From the NCBI GenBank assembly GCA_038147155.1, contig JAYQTA010000005.1, forward strand, positions 1 through 64,000: a stretch of 64,000 bases of DNA, read 5' to 3'. Below the pieces are notes generated by a model. That model did not search any database. It was not told where the DNA came from and worked only from the letters and a program-made list of their open reading frames with translations. Positions within the stretch are counted from its first letter, which is position 1. Every line of letters starts with the position of its first letter. Positions 48,616-55,798 of the stretch are shown here, in pieces. The stretch comes from Australimonas brisbanensis (GTDB lineage Bacteria; Chloroflexota; Dehalococcoidia; Lucifugimonadales; Australimonadaceae). Position numbers and translations under genes: made by a program.

Positions 48616-49782
48616 ATGCGAGTCCGTAAGTCCCTTGGCCTGGCGCTTCTGACGCTGGCGCTGGCCGGCCTGTTGGCGGCCTGTGGTGGCGAGACGCCCA
48701 CCGCTACCCCCACGGCCACCCCCAAGCCCGCCGACAACGGCGACACCACGGCGCCCGCGGCAACGCCAACGCCGTCCTTCGACCTGGCGGCCCACTTCAA
48801 GGGCAAGACCATCCGCATCATGGCCAACTCCAACCCCGGTGGCGGCACCGACGCCCAGGGGCGCTTTATGGCCACGTTCCTGAGCGAGTGGATCCCGGGT
48901 AACCCCCGGTTCATCGTCTCCAACAACGGCAACAAGGACGGCGAGTACGACTACGCCGCCTCCCGCGCGCCCAAGGACGGGACGTACTGGTCCTGGACCT
49001 CCACGCCTGAGCTGGAGCGCGGCCACCGCGACGGCGCGGTGAAGCGGTCTGAGTTCCGGTTCCTCTGGACCCAGGCCCCGCGCAACGTGCAGACGCTCAC
49101 CTATGAGTCCAAGTACAACTGCGCATGGGATGCCTCCGGTTCCAGCGAGGCGTTCTTCTCCTTCGCCGACGAGATCGCCGACGTGGAGTCGGGTGGCGCA
49201 ACCATCCTGGCCAACGTGAGCTACATGGAGGACCTGCGGGTTCCCATCATCTACAAGGCCGTGGCCTCTGCGACCACCGCCGACGTGCTGCTGATGTGGG
49301 AGCGCGGTGACATCAACTCCACCTCCCGCAACTCCCTCTGGTACCAGTTGCCCACCACCCGCACGGGATGGGTGGCCGATGGCACGGTTCGGATGGTGGC
49401 CGACATGGGCTTCACGCCCGCCCAGGCCAACGCCGAGGCCGAGCCGCACTGCGGCCAGGTCCGCGACCACATGACCCCCGAGGGCGTCGAGCGCCTCAAC
49501 GGCTTCTTCAACCCCTCCACCTACGTGGGCAAGTCGCTCTGGCTGCCCCCCGGTGTGCCCGAGGAGGTCTGGGTGGGCCTGGGTGAGGCCCTCAAGGCCG
49601 CCTTCAACGACCCGGGTGTCTCGGCCAAGTACGAGGACTTCACGGGCGTCGCCATGAACGAGCAGATCTACTACGAGCAGGGCCAGGAGCTCACGGTCAT
49701 CACCGACCCGGCCTACGCCAAGGCGATCGCCGTCATCGACGCCGAGTCCGCTCGCATCCGCGAGAAGTACTTCGGTCTCTAG
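48616..49782 (+). CDS. Tricarboxylate-type (TctC/Bug) solute-binding lipoprotein
   Basis: 388 aa lipoprotein: signal peptide with LLAAC lipobox (Cys about residue 23), a Thr-Pro-rich linker, then KTIRIMANSNPGGGTDAQGRFMATFL, the PGGGTD ligand loop of TctC/Bug periplasmic binding proteins. The end (YAKAIAVIDAESARIREKY) is also typical. It binds a carboxylate, possibly an aromatic acid given the flanking Rieske genes. The TctA/TctB membrane partners are not in the window. GGGAGGTGA precedes the ATG. Confidence 0.75.
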   Translation: MRVRKSLGLALLTLALAGLLAACGGETPTATPTATPKPADNGDTTAPAATPTPSFDLAAHFKGKTIRIMANSNPGGGTDAQGRFMATFLSEWIPGNPRFIVSNNGNKDGEYDYAASRAPKDGTYWSWTSTPELERGHRDGAVKRSEFRFLWTQAPRNVQTLTYESKYNCAWDASGSSEAFFSFADEIADVESGGATILANVSYMEDLRVPIIYKAVASATTADVLLMWERGDINSTSRNSLWYQLPTTRTGWVADGTVRMVADMGFTPAQANAEAEPHCGQVRDHMTPEGVERLNGFFNPSTYVGKSLWLPPGVPEEVWVGLGEALKAAFNDPGVSAKYEDFTGVAMNEQIYYEQGQELTVITDPAYAKAIAVIDAESARIREKYFGL

Positions 49783-49795
49783 CCACACGTGACCT

Positions 49796-49825
49796 GCAGG
49801 GGGGAGGCTCCGTCCTCCCCCCTGC
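49796..49825 (+). terminator. Terminator after the solute-binding protein gene
   Basis: GCAGGGGGGAGG-ctccgt-CCTCCCCCCTGC: a perfect 12 bp stem with a 6-base loop, 14 bases past the stop codon. No T tract. Confidence 0.5.
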
Positions 49826-49921
49826 GCATGCGGCGCCACGGCGCCCCTCGTGGGGGAGGGGAGTAGCACCGTTCCTCCCGCTGCTCTCCTCCCCCTCCCT
49901 GCGTCTTCCGTACTCCACGCA

Positions 49922-49937
49922 CCCAACCATGGTTGGG
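49922..49937. promoter_or_regulatory. 16 bp perfect palindrome (CCCAACCATGGTTGGG), candidate operator
   Basis: A perfect palindrome ending 6 bases before the -35 of the promoter at 49944-49972. Its position suits a dimeric regulator that controls the second Rieske gene. No regulator gene lies beside it. Confidence 0.4.
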
Positions 49938-49943
49938 GTGCGA

Positions 49944-49972
49944 TTGCGTGTGCCCGCCGGATGTGCTAGACA
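49944..49972 (+). promoter_or_regulatory. Promoter of the Rieske gene at 50045
   Basis: TTGCGT (49944-49949), 17-base spacer, TAGACA (49967-49972) with an extended TGC before it. The ATG lies about 70 bases downstream, leaving a 5' leader with a GGAGG site. Confidence 0.45.
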
Positions 49973-50044
49973 CAGCGCGCCCCCGCACCCTGCTGGGGAC
50001 AACACGTCCCAGCCCCGTTCGCGCTGCACGCAGGAGGTGCAACC

Positions 50045-51397
50045 ATGCTGTCCGCAGAAGTGAACGACCGCTACACCCGCGTCGGCCCCGGCACGCCCAC
50101 GGGCGAGCTGATGCGCCGCTACTGGCACCCCGTGGCCGCCGTCTCCCAGATGAACGACATCTTCACCAAGAAGGTGCGCCTGCTGGGGGAGGACCTGATC
50201 CTCTACAAGGACCGGAGCGGCACCTTCGGGCTCATCGAGCCCCTCTGTGCGCACCGGCGCATGAACATGATCTACGGCATCCCCGAGGAGCACGGCCTGC
50301 GCTGCGCCTACCACGGCTGGATGTTCGATGAGACCGGCGCCTGCACCGAGCAGCCCTACGAGGAGACCGAGGACCCCACGGGCAACTACAAGGACAAGAT
50401 CCACATGAAGGCCTACCCGGTGCAGGTGAAGGCCGGCATCGTGTTCACCTACATGGGCCCCGCCCCCGCCCCACTGCTGCCCAACTGGGACGTGTTCGCG
50501 GCGGAGGACGTGGTGCGCGACGTGGGCTACGCGGAACTGCCGTGCAACTGGCTCCAGTGCCAGGAGAACTCCCTGGACCCGGTGCACCTGGAGTGGCTCC
50601 ACGTGTACTGGAGCAACTTCATCACCGAGATGCGCGGGGAGCCGGAGAAGAAGCGGGCCGTGCGCCGCCACGCCAAGGTCCACTTCGACCGGTTCGAGTA
50701 CGGCATCTACAAACGCCGGGTGATGCAGGGCGGGTCGGAGGAGGACACCTCCTGGCGTGAGGGGCATCCCATCGTCTTCCCGTACTTCCTGCGCCAGGGG
50801 GGTGATGGGTTCATCCGTGAGCACTGGCGGCTCACCGGACCGGCCTTCCAGATACGCGTGCCGCTGGATGACACCCACACCGGCCACTGGTGGGTGATGT
50901 GCCACCAGGCCGAGCCCGGCGCACCGGCCCAGCAGAACGAGGACGTACCGTTCTTCAGCCCGCCGGTCATCGAGCTGGACGAGAACGACCAGCCCCAGTA
51001 CTCCATCCTGGACTCCAACTCCGCCCAGGACCTGGCGGCGTGGATCACCCAGGGCGCCATCGCCAACCGCGAGCGGGAGAACCTGGGGCGCTCGGACAAG
51101 GGCATCATTCTGTTCCGCCAGATGCTGGAGGAGAACATCCGGCTGGTGGAGGACGGAGCGGACCCCATGAACACCTTCCGTGACCCGGCTGAGAACGTCT
51201 ACCACGGCATGGTCACCGAGCTGCCCAAGGAACTGGCGGAGAAGCGCTCCAAGACCGACGTGGGCGGCACCGGCACCGGCGGGTCGGTCTTCTCCCGCCA
51301 GGGCATGGCCTCCAAGTACAGCCCCATCCTGAACCAGCGGGGCGTGGAGGGCGGCGCGGACGCCGCCGAGCGCCGCCGCCAGATAGGCCAGAAGTAG
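50045..51397 (+). CDS. Rieske 2Fe-2S ring-hydroxylating oxygenase, alpha-type subunit
   Basis: 450 aa, second Rieske paralogue. Ligands at the same positions as in the first: C68, H70, C87, H90 (CAHRR...CAYHGW) and N175, D178, H181, H186 (QENSLDPVHLEWLH). The C-terminal half diverges (RRVMQGGSEEDTSW; SPPVIELDENDQPQYS), so the two probably have different aromatic substrates. It carries a 40-residue Gly/basic tail absent from the first copy. AGGAGG lies before the ATG. It has its own promoter and palindrome upstream and a hairpin downstream, so it is a single-gene unit. Confidence 0.88.
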   Translation: MLSAEVNDRYTRVGPGTPTGELMRRYWHPVAAVSQMNDIFTKKVRLLGEDLILYKDRSGTFGLIEPLCAHRRMNMIYGIPEEHGLRCAYHGWMFDETGACTEQPYEETEDPTGNYKDKIHMKAYPVQVKAGIVFTYMGPAPAPLLPNWDVFAAEDVVRDVGYAELPCNWLQCQENSLDPVHLEWLHVYWSNFITEMRGEPEKKRAVRRHAKVHFDRFEYGIYKRRVMQGGSEEDTSWREGHPIVFPYFLRQGGDGFIREHWRLTGPAFQIRVPLDDTHTGHWWVMCHQAEPGAPAQQNEDVPFFSPPVIELDENDQPQYSILDSNSAQDLAAWITQGAIANRERENLGRSDKGIILFRQMLEENIRLVEDGADPMNTFRDPAENVYHGMVTELPKELAEKRSKTDVGGTGTGGSVFSRQGMASKYSPILNQRGVEGGADAAERRRQIGQK

Positions 51398-51401
51398 CGC
51401 T

Positions 51402-51442
51402 CAACCGGGGCGGGCGGTGATGCCGCCCGTCCGCCCCGGTTG
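51402..51442 (+). terminator. Terminator of the second Rieske gene
   Basis: CAACCGGGGCG (51402-51412) pairs with CGCCCCGGTTG (51432-51442), and an inner GGCGG/CCGCC stem has loop TGATG. It begins 5 bases past the stop. Its 3' arm overlaps the -35 box of the Cys-leader promoter. Confidence 0.55.
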
Positions 51443-51469
51443 ACAGCCTCGCTCCCCTGACGCTAGGCT
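51440..51469 (+). promoter_or_regulatory. Promoter of the Cys-leader/thiosulfate operon
   Basis: Consensus TTGACA (51440-51445), 18-base spacer, TAGGCT (51464-51469). Seven bases later comes the ATG of the leader ORF at 51477, so the RNA should start at or beside the AUG (leaderless). Confidence 0.65.
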
Positions 51470-51476
51470 CTCCGCG

Positions 51477-51542
51477 ATGTTGAACTGCACCGGCTGCTGT
51501 AACTGTTGTTGCTGTGCACACCCGCTCGAGGAGCAGGGCTAG
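51477..51542 (+). CDS. Poly-cysteine leader peptide (attenuator ORF)
   Basis: 21 codons, 7 of them Cys: the peptide begins MLNCTGCCNCCCC and ends AHPLEEQG before TAG. No ribosome site is possible if transcription starts near 51477, matching leaderless initiation. The stretch GGAGCAG (51530-51536) just after the Cys codons is perfectly complementary to CTGCTCC (51601-51607) in the downstream terminator. When Cys-tRNA is scarce a ribosome stalled on the Cys codons would leave GGAGCAG free to break the terminator; a ribosome reaching the TAG would cover it. Analogous poly-Cys leaderless ORFs are known in mycobacteria upstream of sulfur genes. Confidence 0.75.
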   Translation: MLNCTGCCNCCCCAHPLEEQG

Positions 51543-51592
51543 CCCAACGCGACATCGTGACAGCGGCGCGCAAGCGTCCATCGACCCAGCGC

Positions 51593-51623
51593 AAGGCAGA
51601 CTGCTCCGGCAGCCTGCCTTTTT
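51593..51623 (+). terminator. Intrinsic terminator (attenuator) before the thiosulfate transporter gene
   Basis: AAGGCAG (51593-51599) pairs with CTGCCTT (51614-51620); an A-C mismatch; then CTGC/GCAG with loop TCCG; T run at 51619-51623. It lies 50 bases after the leader stop and 39 bases before the YeeE ATG, the standard place for an attenuator. Confidence 0.75.
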
Positions 51624-51662
51624 CGTTGCCCCCACAACCACCTCTCCGGAGCGACCAACGCG

Positions 51663-52913
51663 ATGACCACCGCCCCTGCCGCAGCCACTCCCGCCCGCAA
51701 CCCCCTGGTGCCGGTCTCGCGCCAGACCATCGCCGGGTTCGCCGTGGCGGCGGCGAGCATCCTGGCCGCCTACCTCATCAGCCGGAGCGACCCCGAGTCC
51801 GGGGCAATCTGGATTCTGTCTCTCGCCTTCGGTTTCACCCTCCAGCGCGCCCGCTTCTGCTTCGCCGCCGCCTTCCGTGACCTGTTCCTCTTCGGCTCCG
51901 GCGCCAACATGAAGGGCATCCTGGTGGGCATGGCCGTCTCCACCGTCGGCTTCGCCGCCATCATGTACTGGTTGGTGAGCCGGCCCGGCAGCGGCCAACT
52001 GCCCGGGGAGGCGCACATCCTACCCGTGGGTCTCTCGGTCGTCGTTGGCGGGGTGGTCTTCGGCGTGGGGATGGTCATCGCGGGCGGGTGCGTCTCCGGC
52101 ACGCTCTACCGCATGGCCGAGGGGTACGTGGCCTCCTGGGTCACCATGGGCGGCATCATCCTGGGCCTGGCGGGTCTCAGCCTCACCTGGAACTGGTGGT
52201 GGGAGAGCATCATCTCCAACGAGCCCAAGATCTGGCTCCCCGCGACGGGCGGCCTCGGCTACTCCGGCGCGGTGGCCCTCACGCTGGTGGCCATCGCCGG
52301 CATCTACGTCCTGGTCACCTGGTGGGAGGCACGCTCCGGCATCTACTCCCCCACCATCAACCGCAAGTCCTCCGGCATCCCCTCCTTCACCCAGCGCATC
52401 GCGTCCACCCTCGCCTCCGTGTTCAAGAGCGGCTGGTCGGCGGTGGTGGGCGGGCTGGTGCTGGGCATCATCGCCATCGTCATGTTCACCGTGCACATGC
52501 CCCTGGGCGTCACCGGCGAACTGATGTACTTCTCCCACAGGCTGCTGGAGTTTGTGGGGCTCGGGCCCGTGGTGATGAACGGGCTGGACGGGCTGGGCGG
52601 ATGCACCGCCGAGCCGGGCGCGGGGCTCATCAACCACACCTTCGCCCTCACCGTCGGCATCCTACCGGGGGCGCTGATGGGCGCGCTGTTCGCGGGTGAG
52701 TTCCGGGTGCGCTACCCACGCCAGGTGCGCCGCTACATCCAGGGCATCGGCGGCGGGCTGCTGATGGGGTACTCGGCCGGCCTGGCCATCGGGTGCACCA
52801 TTGGGGCGTTCTTCTCGGCCATCCCCTCGCTGTCCGTCTCCGGCTGGCTCTTCGGCCTGGCGCTGGCAGGCGGGGCGTTCGTGGGCACCAAGGTGCTGCG
52901 GAGAATCGGCTGA
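51663..52913 (+). CDS. YeeE/YedE family thiosulfate transporter (TsuA-like)
   Basis: 416 aa with about 10 membrane segments in two related halves. Conserved Cys of the TsuA thiosulfate relay are visible: C66 in RARFCFAAAFRD, C143 in AGGCVSGTLYR, C314 in GLGGCTAEPGAG and C378 in IGCTIGAFFS. The family imports thiosulfate (or related sulfur species) through the membrane and hands it to a TusA-like protein, two of which follow. A persulfide or selenium-related substrate is possible. Its expression should depend on the Cys-leader attenuator. The stop overlaps the next start (TGATG). Confidence 0.85.
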   Translation: MTTAPAAATPARNPLVPVSRQTIAGFAVAAASILAAYLISRSDPESGAIWILSLAFGFTLQRARFCFAAAFRDLFLFGSGANMKGILVGMAVSTVGFAAIMYWLVSRPGSGQLPGEAHILPVGLSVVVGGVVFGVGMVIAGGCVSGTLYRMAEGYVASWVTMGGIILGLAGLSLTWNWWWESIISNEPKIWLPATGGLGYSGAVALTLVAIAGIYVLVTWWEARSGIYSPTINRKSSGIPSFTQRIASTLASVFKSGWSAVVGGLVLGIIAIVMFTVHMPLGVTGELMYFSHRLLEFVGLGPVVMNGLDGLGGCTAEPGAGLINHTFALTVGILPGALMGALFAGEFRVRYPRQVRRYIQGIGGGLLMGYSAGLAIGCTIGAFFSAIPSLSVSGWLFGLALAGGAFVGTKVLRRIG

Positions 52914-53146
52914 TGGCGGGCGAACCCCAAGTGATGGACCTGCGCGGGATGCCGATGCCCGCGCACCTGAAGGAGGCGCTGGCCGCCGTGGAGCGCGCCG
53001 CCTCCGGGACACCGGTGAGCCTGCTCACCGACCAGGAGATCGTGCTCAAGGCAATCCCCGCTGCCGCACAGGCCAGAGGACTGAGGATGAAGCTGGCCAT
53101 GCCCGAGGAGAACCTCTGGCGCATCGGCCTGGAGCAACGCGCATAA
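52913..53146 (+). CDS. TusA-like protein lacking the active Cys
   Basis: 77 aa with the TusA fold pattern: VMDLRGMPMPAHLKEALAAVERAASGTPVSLLTDQEIVLKAIPAAAQARGL follows the LDxRGxxCPxP...(hydrophobic helix)...LTDDP-like layout, but the CPxP Cys is Met here (RGMPMP). Without that Cys it cannot carry a persulfide in the usual way. It may be a structural partner of the transporter or of the true TusA that follows, or act like DUF2249 proteins. The ATG shares a base with the transporter stop, so translation is tightly coupled. Confidence 0.6.
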   Translation: MAGEPQVMDLRGMPMPAHLKEALAAVERAASGTPVSLLTDQEIVLKAIPAAAQARGLRMKLAMPEENLWRIGLEQRA

Positions 53147-53181
53147 CCCGCCCCCACGGGGCGCGGACACAAGGAGGAGCC

Positions 53182-53421
53182 ATGGCAGAGAACAACGAGG
53201 TGCCCGTGCTGGACGTGCGAGGGGAGATCTGTCCATACCCCATGCTGCGCACCAACGATGAACTGGACAAGAAGCGTCCGGGCACCCTGGCCCTGGACGT
53301 GCTCACCGACCACGCCCCTGCCCTCTCCACCATCCCTCCGCAGGCCCTCAAGCGCGGCTACGAGGTGGAGATCGACGAGGAGCGCCCCGGCGAGTGGCGA
53401 TTGCACCTGACCAAGGCCTAA
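53182..53421 (+). CDS. TusA family sulfur-carrier protein
   Basis: 79 aa. VLDVRGEICPYPMLRTNDEL carries the LDxRGxxCPxP signature with the active Cys at residue 17; the rest (LALDVLTDHAPALSTIPPQALKRGYEVEI) is standard. TusA-type proteins pass persulfide sulfur between enzymes; beside a YeeE transporter it is the TsuB-like acceptor that takes sulfur from imported thiosulfate. AAGGAGGAG precedes the ATG. An upstream in-frame extension overlaps the previous gene and is not needed. Confidence 0.87.
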   Translation: MAENNEVPVLDVRGEICPYPMLRTNDELDKKRPGTLALDVLTDHAPALSTIPPQALKRGYEVEIDEERPGEWRLHLTKA

Positions 53422-53464
53422 CTGACACCGGCCATGAGCCGGGAGAACAACCGAGGAGAGACCC

Positions 53465-54439
53465 ATGAGAGCATCCCGCATCCTGTCCGTGCTGTTGCTG
53501 AGCATCCTCACCGCGCTGACTTTGGCAGCCTGCTCCAGCGCCGAGCCCACCGCGACGGCCACCCCTGCCCCCGTCACCGACCCGCTGAACGCGGACATCG
53601 GAGCCAAGGGCTACGCCAAGCCCGGTCGTCTGGTCTCTGCCGCCTGGGTAGAGGCGCACCTGAACGACGGCAACGTGGTGGTGGTTGACCTGCGCGGCGA
53701 GGCCGACTACACCGCCGCCCACATCCCCGGCGCCGTCCGCCTGACCCCGGGCGCCGTCTTCCAGGGCACCGACGCCAACGGCGTGCCCGGCATGCTGCCC
53801 TCCGGCGAGTCCATCGCCGCGGCACTGGGCGCGGTGGGCATCGAGCCCACGGACACGGTGGTTTTCTACGACGGTGCCTCCAACCTCTGGTCGTCCCGCG
53901 CGCTCTGGGCGCTGGACGTGTACGGCCACGCCGACTCGCGCCTGCTGGACGGGTCGTGGGCCGCCTGGGCGGGTAGCGGCAACGCCACCGAGGCCGAGGC
54001 GCCCGCCGTGACGGCGGCTACCTACGCCTTCTCCGGCGCGCCTCACGAGGGTCTCATCGCCAACTGGGAGGAGGTTCTGGCCTCGGTGGAGGACCCGAGC
54101 ACCATCGTGTGCGATGCCCGCTCGCCGGAGGAGTACGCCGGCCAGGACGTGCGCGCCGAGCGTGGCGGCCACATCCCCGACTCGGTGAACGTGAACTGGA
54201 ACCGTGCCGTCAACGCTCACGGGGAGTTCCTCTCCGCCGCTGAACTCAGGGCTCTGTACGCGGGCGAGGGCATCCAGGGCAACGAGACGGTCATCACCCT
54301 GTGCCAGACCGCCGTGCGCGCCACCCACACCTGGTTCGTACTCCAGGAGCTACTGGGCTACCCGTCCGTGCAGGTGTACGACGGCTCCTGGGTGGAGTGG
54401 GGCAACCGCGAAGACCTGCCCATCACCACCCGCGGCTAG
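53465..54439 (+). CDS. Rhodanese-type sulfurtransferase lipoprotein
   Basis: 324 aa. Signal peptide with lipobox LAAC (C23) and a Thr-Pro linker. Two rhodanese domains: residues about 55-170 (VVVVDLRGEADYTAAHIPGAVRL) and about 195-320 (IVCDARSPEEYAGQDVRAERGGHIPDSV). The first has Asp at the nucleophile place (FYDGASNLWSSR); the second keeps the active loop CQTAVRA with Cys280. The layout is that of thiosulfate or 3-mercaptopyruvate sulfurtransferases. It sits outside the membrane beside a thiosulfate importer, so it may process thiosulfate or other sulfur donors before uptake. Last gene of the attenuated operon. Confidence 0.87.
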   Translation: MRASRILSVLLLSILTALTLAACSSAEPTATATPAPVTDPLNADIGAKGYAKPGRLVSAAWVEAHLNDGNVVVVDLRGEADYTAAHIPGAVRLTPGAVFQGTDANGVPGMLPSGESIAAALGAVGIEPTDTVVFYDGASNLWSSRALWALDVYGHADSRLLDGSWAAWAGSGNATEAEAPAVTAATYAFSGAPHEGLIANWEEVLASVEDPSTIVCDARSPEEYAGQDVRAERGGHIPDSVNVNWNRAVNAHGEFLSAAELRALYAGEGIQGNETVITLCQTAVRATHTWFVLQELLGYPSVQVYDGSWVEWGNREDLPITTRG

Positions 54440-54466
54440 GCACCCTCCCGCCGAAGCCGCGAAGCG

Positions 54467-54494
54467 AAGGGCCCCGGCGTATGCCGGGGCCCTT
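54467..54494. terminator. Terminator between convergent genes
   Basis: AAGGGCCCCGGC-gtat-GCCGGGGCCCTT, a perfect 12 bp stem with a 4-base loop, 27 bases after the rhodanese stop. Usable from both sides. Confidence 0.6.
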
Positions 54495-54586
54495 CTGCGT
54501 CTCTCCCTCCGATGGGGAAGCGCGGGTGGCACGGTTCAGGGACTAAGAACCTGGCGAGGGTCGATGGGGTAAGGAGTCGATGCCCG

Positions 54587-55635
54587 TCAGGCAAGGTCCT
54601 CGCGGGTGACGCCCTCGTGCTCAAGCACCAGGTCGGGGCCGTAGGCCTGAGCGGGCGTCTGGAACCCGGCAGGTGCCTATCCTGCGAGTGCCCGGCGCAG
54701 GACGGACAGGACGCAGGCCGCCGTCCCGGTGAGCCCCCCTCCGGGCCGTGCAGGCGAGCGCTCGCGTGGTTGCCCGCCGCATCCCGCACCTGGCCCCACA
54801 CGTGCATCCGCGTGGCCGACCGCTGGGTCTCGGGCGCCCCCGGCTTCACGGAACGGCGGGCCAGGGCGCGCATCCACTCAAACCGCAGGAGCGGGGCGAG
54901 TACCTCCATGAGGGAGATCTGGCGGCGCAGAGCCGGGGGCAACGCGGCGTACACCGCGATATTGGGGATGCCGGTGCTGCGATGCGCCGTGACCAGGTCA
55001 CCCCAGGGAAGCAGGTGCGCGGTGCGCGGGCCCTCGCCGAAGTCAACGCTCCGGCGCAGGTTCCCCCGCTTCGCGCGCACCAACTCCCCGTCCCGCCGCT
55101 CCCAGTTGGTGCCGTTCTGCGCATTCTCGATAAAGGTGCGCGCGGTGCCCGGCGGCATGCCCGCGGGCCCCATGATGTTGAAGGCCAGTTCCAGGTGGGT
55201 CGCCTCCGGCAGGCGCCGGTGCAGATACGCCGCGAGGCAATCGGTGGGCACCACGTCGAAACCCACGCTGGGCATCAGCATCACGCCCGCGCTGACCGCC
55301 GCCTCATGCAAGGCCAGGAGCCGTTGGTAGGCCGGCAGCTCACCAGAGATGGCCAGGTACTGGGTGCCGGTGCGCACGCAGGCTGGGGCGATGGCCTCCG
55401 CGGTGGGTAGATAGGGGCCCGCCAAGTTGAGCACCACGCACACCTCGGACAGGGCCGCCTCCAGAGCGCCGGTGTCCGTCACGCTGAACACCCGGTGCGG
55501 GACACCCAGGTGGGCAGCCGCCGCCGCGACCGGCTCCGAGTCACGCCCCGCCACGATGGGTTCGAGCCCCGCTTCGGCGGCCAGGCGCGCGATGGCGCTG
55601 CCCACATAACCGGTGACGCCGTAGAGCAGGAACAT
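54587..55635 (-). pseudogene. Saccharopine dehydrogenase-like oxidoreductase, broken
   Basis: From the ATG at 55635 a normal NAD-dependent start is read (MFLLYGVTGYVGSAIARLAAEAG), with CVVLNLAGPYLPTAEAIAPAC and MPSVGFDVVPTDCLAAYLHRRLP, as in saccharopine dehydrogenase-like and trans-acting enoyl-reductase-like proteins. Near a run of six C (54734-54739, plus strand) homology jumps to another frame (LTGTAACVLSVLRRALAG). A TAG at 54677-54679 then interrupts it before the natural end (GFQTPAQAYGPDLVLEHEGV) at 54587. A frameshift plus a nonsense codon makes true decay more likely than sequencing error. Confidence 0.7.
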
Positions 55636-55671
55636 GGGCGCTCCCTCCGTCCGTCTGAGGGAGTGGGTTGG

Positions 55672-55744
55672 TGGAGCCGAGGGGATTCGAACCCCTGACC
55701 CCCTGCTTGCATAGCAGGTGCTCTTCCAGCTGAGCTACGGCCCC
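55672..55744 (-). tRNA. tRNA-Ala (anticodon TGC)
   Basis: 73 nt. Acceptor GGGGCCG pairs with CGGCTCC (G-T allowed); D arm GCTC/GAGC; anticodon stem CCTGC/GCAGG with loop TATGCAA gives TGC; T arm AGGGG-TTCGAAT-CCCCT; discriminator A; CCA encoded at 55669-55671. Position 33, almost always U, is A here. A TATACT box lies upstream at 55784-55779. Confidence 0.93.
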
Positions 55745-55798
55745 ACATGTGCGGCGCGCCGCGAACAGGCGCTGCCCCAGTATACCGGGCATGGGCTG

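Noticed and set aside
48319..49926. A 535-codon minus-strand frame opposite the solute-binding lipoprotein
   Set aside because: No motif and low complexity; the plus-strand gene has a signal peptide, ribosome site and family signature.
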